Shown here piece by piece: positions 23,758 to 31,565 of a DNA stretch of 64,000 bases. The DNA is from JAMXLG01 sp963818925 (GTDB lineage: Bacteria; Vulcanimicrobiota; Vulcanimicrobiia; Vulcanimicrobiales; Vulcanimicrobiaceae): contig CAWFTN010000001.1 in the NCBI GenBank assembly GCA_963818925.1, positions 124,001 to 188,000 of the forward strand, given 5' to 3'. How positions within the stretch are numbered: position 1 is the stretch's first letter; every line of letters begins with the position of its first letter. The notes beneath the pieces were generated by a model that was not told the origin of the DNA, made no database searches, and worked only from the letters and a program-made list of their open reading frames with translations. A program made the translations under genes and the position numbers.

Positions 23758-24822
23758 ATGCGATTCATCGCGCACTTCGACATCGACGCGTTCTACGCAA
23801 GTGTCGCAGTGCGCGACGATCCGTCGCTCGCCGGAAAACCGGTCGCCGTCGCGGGAAGCCACCGCCGCTCCGTCGTGCTCACCGCCTCATACGAAGCACG
23901 GCCGTTCGGAGTCCGCTCCGCGATTCCACTCTATCGCGCGCGCCAACTCTGTCCGCAACTCATCGTCGTTCCGCCCGACATGGCGAAATATAAAACGGCT
24001 TCACGCCAAGTTTTCGCCGTTTTTGGTTCGCGTGGGCACATGGTGCAGGGCCTTTCGATGGACGAAGCGTTCGTCGAGCTCGGCGAGATGCAACTCGACG
24101 AAGCGGTGCGGCTGACGCAGCAGATACGCGACGAAGTACTTCACGAGACGCAGCTGACGATCAGCGCCGGTGTAGCAACCGGCAAACTGATCGCGAAAAT
24201 CGCATCGGACAGCTGCAAACCCAATGGACTGCTCGCAATTACGCCGGGCGAAGAAGAAGCCTTTCTCGCTCCGCTCGCGGTCGGCCGCTTGTGGGGTATC
24301 GGTCCGAAGACGGCAGCGCGATTAGAGACATTCGGTATCACGACGATCGGGCAAGTCGCGGCGCTCGACGATCCTTCGGTGAAACAACTCTTCGGATCGT
24401 GGGGATCGGAAGTGCGCGATCTCGCGCGGGGGATCGATCACCGGCCGGTCGAGGCGGACCGCGAAACGAAATCGATATCATCGGAAGAGACCTTCGAGTA
24501 CGACGTGCGCGATGAAAAGCAGCTCGTCTCTGCGCTACGCGAGCAGACGCGCGACATCGTCGCAAAGCTCGCCCGCGAAAATCTCACCGCAGCGACCGTC
24601 GGCGTGAAGATCAAACGCGCCGATTTTCGCGTCTTCGGGCGGCAAACGCATCTCACCGAACCGACGCGCGACGCAAAGCGCATTTTTCGCGCTGCGGTGT
24701 ATTGCCTCAGGCGCGCGCAGTTAAACGGATCGCCGGTACGTTTACTTGGCCTACGTGTAGCGTCGCTAACGGAAGGCGAAGCAAAACAGATCGGCCTCTT
24801 CGAATCGACCGTGTCATCCTGA
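23758..24822 (+). CDS. dinB: DNA polymerase IV (Y-family translesion polymerase)
   Basis: A 354-residue Y-family polymerase. FDIDAFYASVAVRDDPSLAGKPVAVAG carries the first catalytic Asp, and LSMDEAFVEL the Asp-Glu pair. LWGIGPKTAARLETFGITTIGQ is the helix-hairpin-helix of the thumb. The little-finger domain follows. There is no obvious beta-clamp-binding QLxLF at the extreme C-terminus, but QIGLFESTVSS is close. The last codons (GTG TCA TCC TGA) come from a dispersed intergenic repeat that also supplies the stop codon. It ends the operon begun by the NUDIX gene. Confidence 0.95.
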   Translation: MRFIAHFDIDAFYASVAVRDDPSLAGKPVAVAGSHRRSVVLTASYEARPFGVRSAIPLYRARQLCPQLIVVPPDMAKYKTASRQVFAVFGSRGHMVQGLSMDEAFVELGEMQLDEAVRLTQQIRDEVLHETQLTISAGVATGKLIAKIASDSCKPNGLLAITPGEEEAFLAPLAVGRLWGIGPKTAARLETFGITTIGQVAALDDPSVKQLFGSWGSEVRDLARGIDHRPVEADRETKSISSEETFEYDVRDEKQLVSALREQTRDIVAKLARENLTAATVGVKIKRADFRVFGRQTHLTEPTRDAKRIFRAAVYCLRRAQLNGSPVRLLGLRVASLTEGEAKQIGLFESTVSS

Positions 24823-24835
24823 GCTTGTCGAAGCA
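24811..24835 (+). repeat. GTCATCCTGAGC-type dispersed repeat (single arm)
   Basis: GTGTCATCCTGAGCTTGTCG, followed by AAGCA, overlaps the 3' end and stop codon of dinB. It resembles the arms of the larger inverted repeats at 48697-48820 and 54374-54483. Confidence 0.65.
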
Positions 24836-24845
24836 CCGCGACCGC

Positions 24846-25805
24846 TTAGATGTGGTCCATGCTCCATACGCCGTCTCCCGTGGACGACGCGGACGCGAGT
24901 TGCATCCACGCTTTTCCCGAGGGTGAGAGTGCGGCGGCCATGAAGATGGCGTCGCCGCGCCGTCGCACGGACGCGCGCGGCAGACGTTCTCTCGCGAATT
25001 CAGGCGGAAGCCACCCGGCGACGCGTCGCAAATCGCCGGCGGCGCTGCGCAAAAGCGGACCGATGAGAGCTGCCGCTTGCGCATCGGCGAAGCCGATCTC
25101 ATCGAGTAGATACGCGTCGTGTTCGGGCGCGCGCACGCCGAGCACGTACGCCGCAATCGCGCGTCCACGCCGTACGACGAGGTTCGTTTGAACGCCGATG
25201 CCGTGATCCGAACCCTGCCGGATGCGCAATCGGATGAACTCCCATACCAAAGGCGTGCGAAGGAACGCCCACGGACGGGCACGATCGCGCAGTTCGAAAC
25301 AGCGGCGAACGCCGCTCCAATCGTGCTCGTCCAGGCTCTGCACTTCGATACGCTCGTTCGGCAAATTATCGGCACGCAGTGAAATCGCGCGCGAAGTAAG
25401 CTGCGTGAACCCAAGCTCCTCGTAAAACTGCGGACGGATGTCCGAAAACAGATATGCCACGTCGTAGCCGTCGGCGCGCGCGCCGTCCATCGCCATCGCG
25501 ATCATCGCGCTGGCATACCCGCGGCCGCGCAAGTCCGGCGCAGTGTAGACCGCGCCGATGCCGAACGCACGTAAGCGCTGCGCGCCCATATGGATGGCGC
25601 GCTCGTACCGTTTAAACGATGAGAGCAACGTCGTTCCGTCGCTCAGGCCGATCGTGCGGAAGTGGCGGCGGCCGTACCCGCTATGCGCGATCTCGAGATT
25701 CTGGGAAACGTATCGCTCGAAGTCTCGTTTGCCCGCCCAGACCTCGGCCGTGAGCGGCAGCACTTCCCGCGCATACGTCTGCGCGTCGAGCGCGACGAGA
25801 TTCAC
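24846..25805 (-). CDS. GNAT-family N-acetyltransferase
   Basis: A 319-residue GNAT protein. The acetyl-CoA-binding motif A is AVYTAPDLRGRGYASAMIAMAMDGARADGYDVAYLFSD (about 85-122), followed by YEELGFTQLTSRAI. The length and the long C-terminal region recall Eis-like two-domain acetyltransferases, but the substrate is unknown. The gene overlaps the end of the upstream helicase gene by four bases and is convergent with dinB, so it is probably the last gene of a nuclease-helicase-acetyltransferase operon. Confidence 0.8.
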   Translation of the reverse strand: MNLVALDAQTYAREVLPLTAEVWAGKRDFERYVSQNLEIAHSGYGRRHFRTIGLSDGTTLLSSFKRYERAIHMGAQRLRAFGIGAVYTAPDLRGRGYASAMIAMAMDGARADGYDVAYLFSDIRPQFYEELGFTQLTSRAISLRADNLPNERIEVQSLDEHDWSGVRRCFELRDRARPWAFLRTPLVWEFIRLRIRQGSDHGIGVQTNLVVRRGRAIAAYVLGVRAPEHDAYLLDEIGFADAQAAALIGPLLRSAAGDLRRVAGWLPPEFARERLPRASVRRRGDAIFMAAALSPSGKAWMQLASASSTGDGVWSMDHI

Positions 25806-27973
25806 CGGCTCTCCCCGTCGTCAAACGACCCGGGAAGCCGCGCGTTACGCAACTCTTCGAGAAACTCTGGAGCCGTCGTTCCGCGTGTTGCCTTTCCCGA
25901 CGCGCTGACGAGCACCGCGGAACGCGCGCGCCGCAGCGCATACACAAACGCTCGCCGCTCTTCATCGTTGTACGCTTCACGCGCTTTCGCTTTGAACACG
26001 TAATAGCTGAACTTCGCGGTGCGGGCTGCGCGCGCGTCGCCGACGTTCTCCTTCGGAATCATGCCGAGCTTCGGACTGAAGAGAAACGAATCGGGCACGT
26101 ACCACCGGGGAAACGACCCGGCGCGCGCGTCCGGCACGACGACGTAGTCAAATGAACGGCCGCGCGCCGCATCGACGCTTACCATCTGCACGAACCGGCC
26201 GTCGCCGTCGGCTTCGCATGATTCGAGGAGGCTTTCGCTGCGCGCTTGCGCGTAGGTGAGAATGTCGCCCAGCGTAGCGCGCGGATGCGCGTTCGCATAC
26301 GCGTTGAGTCGCCGGAGAAGACGTGAAAGAAGCAATTGCTGTGCGAGTGCGCGTGCCGATCCCGGTTCGCCGTCGCGGGCGAGACCGTCGCGCCAAACCG
26401 TGCGAACGAATGCGGTGAACGTCATCTCCCTCGATGCATGAACCCACCGTTGACGCGCCGTGCGAAAGGCGAGAACGCGCTCGCGCGCCGTAGGATTGAG
26501 TGCGTCGTCTCGATCGCCGCGCGTAACGTTCCATCCGAGGCGGAGGTCGCGCTTGGGATCCCAGCGTCCGCTACGCGTTGTTGGTGCCGGCTCATCGTCG
26601 AACGTAAAGAGCAGCGTCTGTGCGTCCGGCGGTTCCGCGCAGAGTGTAGCGATTGACGCATCGGAGAGCGCGTACACGGGACCGCGCAACGACCGCATGA
26701 GCCAATCGTGACGGAACGGATCCCACACGTTCCAGAGAACCGCGAGCGCATCGAGCGCGCGGCGATCGGAAAAGATATTCACGTCTCCACTGACCGCGAC
26801 GGGCACATTGCGGTCGAGCAACGCCTGCTCGTACTCGAGCACGTCGGACACGGAGCGGAAGACGATGGCAATCTCGTGCGGCAGTGTCCCGTTCGCCAAC
26901 CGCGCCCGCACGGCGTCAGCAACGTATTTCGCTTCGTCCGCTTCCGATTTCGCCCGATGGAGCGCAACCGCGCGCTCGACGTTCTTCGCATCGATCTTCG
27001 CATGGCGGCGCGTAAGTTGGCGGCACGCCAGTTCAACAGCAAGCGGATTACGATGCTGCTGCTGAAGTGTAACGTTCGTTACGGCCGATTTGAACGCGCG
27101 ATCGGGACGCGCGCCGCTGAACGTGCTGGTCGCCGACGAAGGATCGCCGGCGAGCGTTACGCGACGCAAGTCGCCGCCATACACGGCCTCGAGCAGCAGC
27201 TGCGTTCCAAGCGTCGATTCTTGCGCTTCGTCAATGAAAGCCGCGGATGCAAACGAACGGGCGCGATCGGCGAGCGATGCGTCGGCCGCAAGCGCATCGA
27301 GCGCTTCCGCAACGGCGTCGCGGCGCGTCATCGCGCGCGATGCCCGTATTTCGGCGACGTAGGTCTCGTAGAGTTTTGCGAGCACTTTGGCGAGGTCGAT
27401 CTCGCGGCGATACTGGCGCTGGAGCTCCGCGGGCGTGACGTCGAGCGAATCGCGATACGCGTCCTTCGTCGCATAGATTAAGTCGGGATGCGCGAAATTC
27501 GGGGGGCTTGCATAAAACGAGGTCGCGCCTTGAAGCGACCGGTCGAGAAATTCTTTCGGCGAGATTGCGGCGTCGCGAAGCTTGCGAATGAGGCGGAACG
27601 CGGCGACGAGAAATCGCTCGGGCGAACGCAAACCCGGAACTTCCGGATCGATCGTCCCGGCGATCAGTTCGTCCCACTCGAGTTGGAAGAGCGGTTGCGC
27701 GCAGCGAGCGAAGAGCCATTCCGCTTCGACATCATCGACGATACTGACCGGTTTCCCCGCCGACTGCAAGACGTACTCGGCGAGCACGATCAGATCGCTC
27801 GGTTCTTCGGCGTGCAGATACGTTTCGCCGGGACGTTCGTGCGTGAATCGTTCGACGCGCGCGCGTAGCGCCGACGTCTTTCCCGTTCCCGGAGTACCCG
27901 TGATCGCGAGCGAACGGTCAAACGGCGCGTCGACCGCTTCGCGCTGCTCGTCGAGCAAGAGCGCCGCGGTCAC
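25802..27973 (-). CDS. UvrD/Rep-like superfamily 1 helicase
   Basis: A 723-residue SF1A helicase. The start is GTG 27973, which overlaps the upstream nuclease stop (GTGA). A more distal ATG at 28042 would overlap that gene by 73 bases. Motifs are LLLDEQREAVDAPF (Q motif), AITGTPGTGKTSALRA (Walker A, about 24-36), AAFIDEAQEST (Walker B), VTLAGDPSSATSTFSGARP (motif III), LQQQHRNP (motif IV), and a C-terminal MVSVDAARGRSFDYVVVPDA. It has no C-terminal nuclease domain; that role appears to be supplied by the adjacent gene. Together they resemble a split AddAB/RecB-like DNA end-processing system. Confidence 0.85.
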   Translation of the reverse strand: MTAALLLDEQREAVDAPFDRSLAITGTPGTGKTSALRARVERFTHERPGETYLHAEEPSDLIVLAEYVLQSAGKPVSIVDDVEAEWLFARCAQPLFQLEWDELIAGTIDPEVPGLRSPERFLVAAFRLIRKLRDAAISPKEFLDRSLQGATSFYASPPNFAHPDLIYATKDAYRDSLDVTPAELQRQYRREIDLAKVLAKLYETYVAEIRASRAMTRRDAVAEALDALAADASLADRARSFASAAFIDEAQESTLGTQLLLEAVYGGDLRRVTLAGDPSSATSTFSGARPDRAFKSAVTNVTLQQQHRNPLAVELACRQLTRRHAKIDAKNVERAVALHRAKSEADEAKYVADAVRARLANGTLPHEIAIVFRSVSDVLEYEQALLDRNVPVAVSGDVNIFSDRRALDALAVLWNVWDPFRHDWLMRSLRGPVYALSDASIATLCAEPPDAQTLLFTFDDEPAPTTRSGRWDPKRDLRLGWNVTRGDRDDALNPTARERVLAFRTARQRWVHASREMTFTAFVRTVWRDGLARDGEPGSARALAQQLLLSRLLRRLNAYANAHPRATLGDILTYAQARSESLLESCEADGDGRFVQMVSVDAARGRSFDYVVVPDARAGSFPRWYVPDSFLFSPKLGMIPKENVGDARAARTAKFSYYVFKAKAREAYNDEERRAFVYALRRARSAVLVSASGKATRGTTAPEFLEELRNARLPGSFDDGESR

Positions 27974-29226
27974 CGGCCGAACCGCTCGCGTTCGTCGTGC
28001 GGCTTGTCGGCGCATGCATACGCGTACGCGCAATACGTGCATGCCGACGGGTCGGTCGTCACGGGAAAACGCTGCACCGACCCTGAGGTCAGATCGCGGC
28101 AGATCTCGATCATCTTTGCGCGCGCAAGTTCGAGTTCGCCGATCGTGATCGTGCCGGCCGGCGCGTCGCCTCGCTTCGATTCGGTACCCGCAACCGGCAC
28201 GACTTCGAGCGATACCGGCGCAACATCGAGCAGCGCATCTTTGAGTGGAATGAGCGCGAGGCGCGCGACGCGGTCACCTTCGGCGCTACGCGCCCAATAG
28301 TAGAACGGTAGTTGAAAGTCGCGAAAACGGCGGACCTTGTCGCGATACTCTCCGGCGCTGGTTGCGATCGACCCGGTCTTATAGTCGATGATCGCCACGC
28401 TGCCGGTACGGTCGTCACGGTCGATGCGGTCGATGTAGCCGACGAAGGCGAAGCCCTCGAGATCGAGCTGCGCGGCGATCTCGCGTCCGATGACGGTAAA
28501 GGGCGCGCGTTTCGATTCCGCTATCAGCCAATCGACGTACCGTTGTGCCGTACGCTGAGCGCGTCGTTTATGTAGTTCCACTTCCACGGCCGTATCGAAG
28601 TCGTTGCGATACCGCTCGAACGCCCAGTTGACGTAGCCTTCGATCTTCTGACGCATTTCGGGTTCGAGCGCGGCCGACGGTTGCGGAAATTCGCCGTGAA
28701 AGTCTTCGAGTGCGGCGTGGAATGCGGTACCGTACGTCGAGGCCGACGAACCCGGATCTTCAACGGCCGCGCAGGCGTAACGGTAATACCACTTGCGCGC
28801 GCATTCCGCATACGCATTGAGTGCCGAGGCGCTGAAATGCGTCTGCCGCGCGCGAACCGGTCCCGCAGGGTCGGCGCTCTGCGCGTCGGCGAGTTCGAAC
28901 TCCCCGTCGTCGTGTTCGCTCGCGCGATCGACGGTTACGTCCAATTCAAAGAGGACTGCTACATCGGCCTCCTCGGTAAACGCACGAACGCGTTCGGAAA
29001 AACGCAACAGCGCGTCGCGCTCCTCCGCCGGAACCGCAATGCGCGAACGAGCGATCGCGTCGAGGAGCGTGCCGATCCGCGTCGCGGCCGTCGCGTATGC
29101 AGCTGCCGTATCATGCGGCACCCCGGAGCAGGGCGAACGAAGCGCACGCGCGAGTAGCGCATCGTTTCCGGTGCGTCGCCACGCGTGCAGATCGTCGGCA
29201 AAAGCGCGAGCGAGACTGGCGTTCAC
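27970..29226 (-). CDS. PD-(D/E)XK nuclease with predicted 4Fe-4S cluster (RecB/AddB-type)
   Basis: A 418-residue nuclease of the PD-(D/E)XK family. Motifs in order are FSASALNAYAECARKWYYRYAC (Cys142), GTAFHAALEDFH (His170), FVGYIDRIDR (Asp266), VAIIDYKTGS (Asp281, Lys283) and a C-terminal CTYCAYAYACADK (Cys396, 399, 405). One Cys before the nuclease core and three after it is the arrangement of the Fe-S-stapled nucleases AddB and Cas4. The first 130 residues are unassigned and could be a degenerate helicase-like or partner-binding region. It is first gene of the unit with the SF1 helicase. No cas genes are nearby, so a DNA-repair role is favoured. Confidence 0.85.
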   Translation of the reverse strand: MNASLARAFADDLHAWRRTGNDALLARALRSPCSGVPHDTAAAYATAATRIGTLLDAIARSRIAVPAEERDALLRFSERVRAFTEEADVAVLFELDVTVDRASEHDDGEFELADAQSADPAGPVRARQTHFSASALNAYAECARKWYYRYACAAVEDPGSSASTYGTAFHAALEDFHGEFPQPSAALEPEMRQKIEGYVNWAFERYRNDFDTAVEVELHKRRAQRTAQRYVDWLIAESKRAPFTVIGREIAAQLDLEGFAFVGYIDRIDRDDRTGSVAIIDYKTGSIATSAGEYRDKVRRFRDFQLPFYYWARSAEGDRVARLALIPLKDALLDVAPVSLEVVPVAGTESKRGDAPAGTITIGELELARAKMIEICRDLTSGSVQRFPVTTDPSACTYCAYAYACADKPHDERERFGR

Positions 29227-29290
29227 GGTTGTTGCTTAGTGGTTATGGGCGGCACAAGGCGCCCCTGCTCGAAATGTGTAATGGCGCCGT

Positions 29291-29854
29291 ATGCGACGCA
29301 TTATCGTCGGTATTAGCGGCGCGAGCGGGAGCGCGTACGGATATATGGCGCTCCAGGCGCTGCGCGCGATCGGCGGGGTGGAAACGCACCTCGTCATCAG
29401 CGAAGCCGCACGACGGACGATCGAACTTGAAATGGACATGCAGGCCGACGGTTTTGAAGCGTTGGCGGACGTCGTGCATCGCGATGACGATTTGGCGGCA
29501 GCGATTTCGAGCGGCTCCTTTCTCACCGAAGGAATGCTCGTAATCCCGTGCTCGATGAAGAGCGCGAGCTCGATTGCATATTCACTTAACGACAATCTTC
29601 TCACTCGTTCGGCCGATGTCTGCCTGAAGGAGAAGCGCAAGCTTGTCTTGGTCGTGCGTGAAACGCCGCTTCACTTGGGACATCTGCGCACGCTCACGCA
29701 ACTTGCCGAGATCGGCGCGGTGATACTTCCGCCTATACCCGCGATGTATGCGGCGCCGCAGACCGTCGACGACATCATCGCGCACACCGTTGGCAAGGCG
29801 CTCGATCAGTTCGGTGTTCCGAACGAACTATTCAAACGCTGGCGCACTCCTTAG
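29291..29854 (+). CDS. ubiX: Flavin prenyltransferase UbiX
   Basis: A 187-residue UbiX/Pad1-type flavoprotein that prenylates FMN to supply the cofactor of UbiD-family decarboxylases. The N-terminus RRIIVGISGASGSAYGYMALQAL is the FMN-binding signature, followed by VIPCSMKSASSIAYSLNDNLLTRSADVCLKEKRKLVLVVRETPLHLGHL. No ubiD is in the window. It is convergent with the nucleotidyltransferase gene, overlapping it by four bases. Confidence 0.95.
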   Translation: MRRIIVGISGASGSAYGYMALQALRAIGGVETHLVISEAARRTIELEMDMQADGFEALADVVHRDDDLAAAISSGSFLTEGMLVIPCSMKSASSIAYSLNDNLLTRSADVCLKEKRKLVLVVRETPLHLGHLRTLTQLAEIGAVILPPIPAMYAAPQTVDDIIAHTVGKALDQFGVPNELFKRWRTP

Positions 29855-30612
29855 GGTCTCCCTAATAACTTTTCCGCCAGCGCGACGTCGCTGACGCGAT
29901 CTACATTGACCGCGGTTTCGGCATACGGCGAAACGATTGCGCGCACGCGGGCATGGAGCAACTGCGATGCTCGCTCCTCGGCATTCGCGATCGCGAGCCT
30001 CCCGAAGGCAAAGCGCGCGAGCATATCCCAGCCGAAGAGCGATGCGAGATGAAAGACGTTCTTGCGCGCGGCGCCGAGCCGTTCGATGAAGCCTTCGAGT
30101 TCAGGCATTGCGCGCGGTTTGATCGCGATCAGGCCGCCGCCGCAGAACGTTCCATCGCGCAAACGCGCCCACGTATGCGGCACTTCGGGATACGCCGCTT
30201 CGTGAACCCGGCGTTCCAGGCACCCGTAGCCGAGATCGGGATCGAGACGATACGCGCGCTCGACGAAATCATCGACGCTTTCGGGCGTAAGGACGGGCAA
30301 GTCCGACGTGGAGACGACCACGATGTCGTCGGCCGGCAGTCCGGCGAGTCCGTTACGCAAACTGGTGCGAATTTTGTCGCCGTCGTCTCGGCGCTCATCG
30401 GCGAGCGCGAGTGCCGCGTTGCCGTGCGCAATCTTCGGTGCGACGACGATGATGCGATCCACGGAATGCGCTGCTCGCAGCGCACGCAAGGTCCGTTCTA
30501 GCAGCGTAACGCCGCCGATGTGCACGAACGCTTTATTTGGTGCGCCGGGCTCGAGCCGCGCGACGTCGTCTGCCGGTCCGCCGGCAAGCACGACGGCCGT
30601 TACGCTCGCCAC
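29851..30612 (-). CDS. MobA-like NTP transferase domain protein
   Basis: A 253-residue nucleotidyltransferase with a Rossmann-like GT-A fold. The N-terminal VTAVVLAGGPADDVARLEPGAPNKAFVHIGGVTLLERTL corresponds to the LAGG-x-GxR...K nucleotide-binding motif in altered form, and VVSTSDLPVLTPESVDDFV has the metal-binding Asp. Such enzymes transfer a nucleotide to a cofactor or sugar phosphate (MobA, IspD and GlmU-like relatives). Its GTG start overlaps the end of ispE by 13 bases, so a role beside the MEP pathway is conceivable, but it does not look like IspD itself. Confidence 0.7.
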   Translation of the reverse strand: MASVTAVVLAGGPADDVARLEPGAPNKAFVHIGGVTLLERTLRALRAAHSVDRIIVVAPKIAHGNAALALADERRDDGDKIRTSLRNGLAGLPADDIVVVSTSDLPVLTPESVDDFVERAYRLDPDLGYGCLERRVHEAAYPEVPHTWARLRDGTFCGGGLIAIKPRAMPELEGFIERLGAARKNVFHLASLFGWDMLARFAFGRLAIANAEERASQLLHARVRAIVSPYAETAVNVDRVSDVALAEKLLGRP

Positions 30613-31460
30613 GCGCAGCTTTGCCGGAAGGCGGTCGGAATGCGAATGAATTCGGGCGGGAGATCGAGACGCGCGGCAATTTGCGCAATCGCTTCCGGCG
30701 ATTCCTCGAGCGCAAACACGGCGGAGCCGGAGCCTGAGAGAAGCGGCCGCGTGGCACCGGCTCGCGCGAGCGCATCGAGTGCTTGCGCGACTTCGGGCAC
30801 TGCGCCGGCGATCACGTCGTTGAAATCATTCGAGAGCAACGCGCGAACCCGTTCGAAGTCGCAGCGCTGAACGGCGGCCACCATGTCGATCGACACCGAC
30901 GAGGAACGGGGCCGTGACGGCCGCGGTGTCGCGTCTAATTGCGCGTATGCGGAAGCTGTGGAAACCGCGGACGGCGGCTTCACGATCAACACGTGCCACG
31001 GCGGCAACGCACCGAGGGCAGTGACGCGTTCGCCGGTTGCTTCGACAAGTGCACCGGACTCGACTAGAAAGAATGGAACGTCCGAACCGAGTTTTCGTGC
31101 CAGCGCAACCCAGTCGACACTATCGACTGCGCCGAACGCTCCGCGCGTCGCAGCAAGCAGAACGCTTGCAGCATCGCTCGAGCCGCCGCCCAACCCGGCT
31201 TGTATCGGAATTCGCTTTAAAAGCGTGAGCGCAACCGACGTTTCCGGCGAGACGGCGCGCGCGGCGCGAACCGCAAGATTCTCCTCGCTCTCGAGTTGCG
31301 AATCGCTGCAGCGAAAGACGAAGCGCGGCGACGGTTCGATCGTGAGCTCGTCGGCAAGCTCAAGCGGCACCATCATGCTGCGAATCCCATGGTACCCGTC
31401 TGCACGGCGGTCGAGCACTTCGAGCGTGAGGTTGATCTTTGCGGGGCACGCTATAGTCAT
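30600..31460 (-). CDS. ispE: 4-diphosphocytidyl-2-C-methyl-D-erythritol kinase
   Basis: A 286-residue GHMP kinase of the MEP isoprenoid pathway, phosphorylating the 2-hydroxyl of CDP-methylerythritol. The start at ATG 31460 gives the canonical N-terminus MTIACPAKINLTLEVLDRRADGYHGI. The ATP-binding motif is PIQAGLGGGSSDAASVLLA, and the C-terminal GHMP motif is RPLLSGSGSAVFAL. An open frame continues upstream of 31460 but has no family similarity. It is divergent from the glycosidase gene (105 bases between starts) and coupled to the nucleotidyltransferase. Confidence 0.95.
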   Translation of the reverse strand: MTIACPAKINLTLEVLDRRADGYHGIRSMMVPLELADELTIEPSPRFVFRCSDSQLESEENLAVRAARAVSPETSVALTLLKRIPIQAGLGGGSSDAASVLLAATRGAFGAVDSVDWVALARKLGSDVPFFLVESGALVEATGERVTALGALPPWHVLIVKPPSAVSTASAYAQLDATPRPSRPRSSSVSIDMVAAVQRCDFERVRALLSNDFNDVIAGAVPEVAQALDALARAGATRPLLSGSGSAVFALEESPEAIAQIAARLDLPPEFIRIPTAFRQSCAWRA

Positions 31461-31565
31461 TCGAAGTGAGCGCGTTTCCGGTCCCGGCGGGCCGTTCCTT
31501 GGGCGCTTGTTCACCACCGCACAAAACGAAGGGGCGCCGCTACAGAAGGGGGTAGAGGCCACCGC

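Noticed and set aside
25802..29226. Cas4-like nuclease as a sign of a CRISPR system
   Set aside because: No array of regularly spaced repeats and no other cas gene is present; the helicase partner favours a recombination/repair role.
29851..30612. IspD assignment for the nucleotidyltransferase next to ispE
   Set aside because: The nucleotide-binding motif and length do not match IspD well; overlap with ispE alone is not sufficient.
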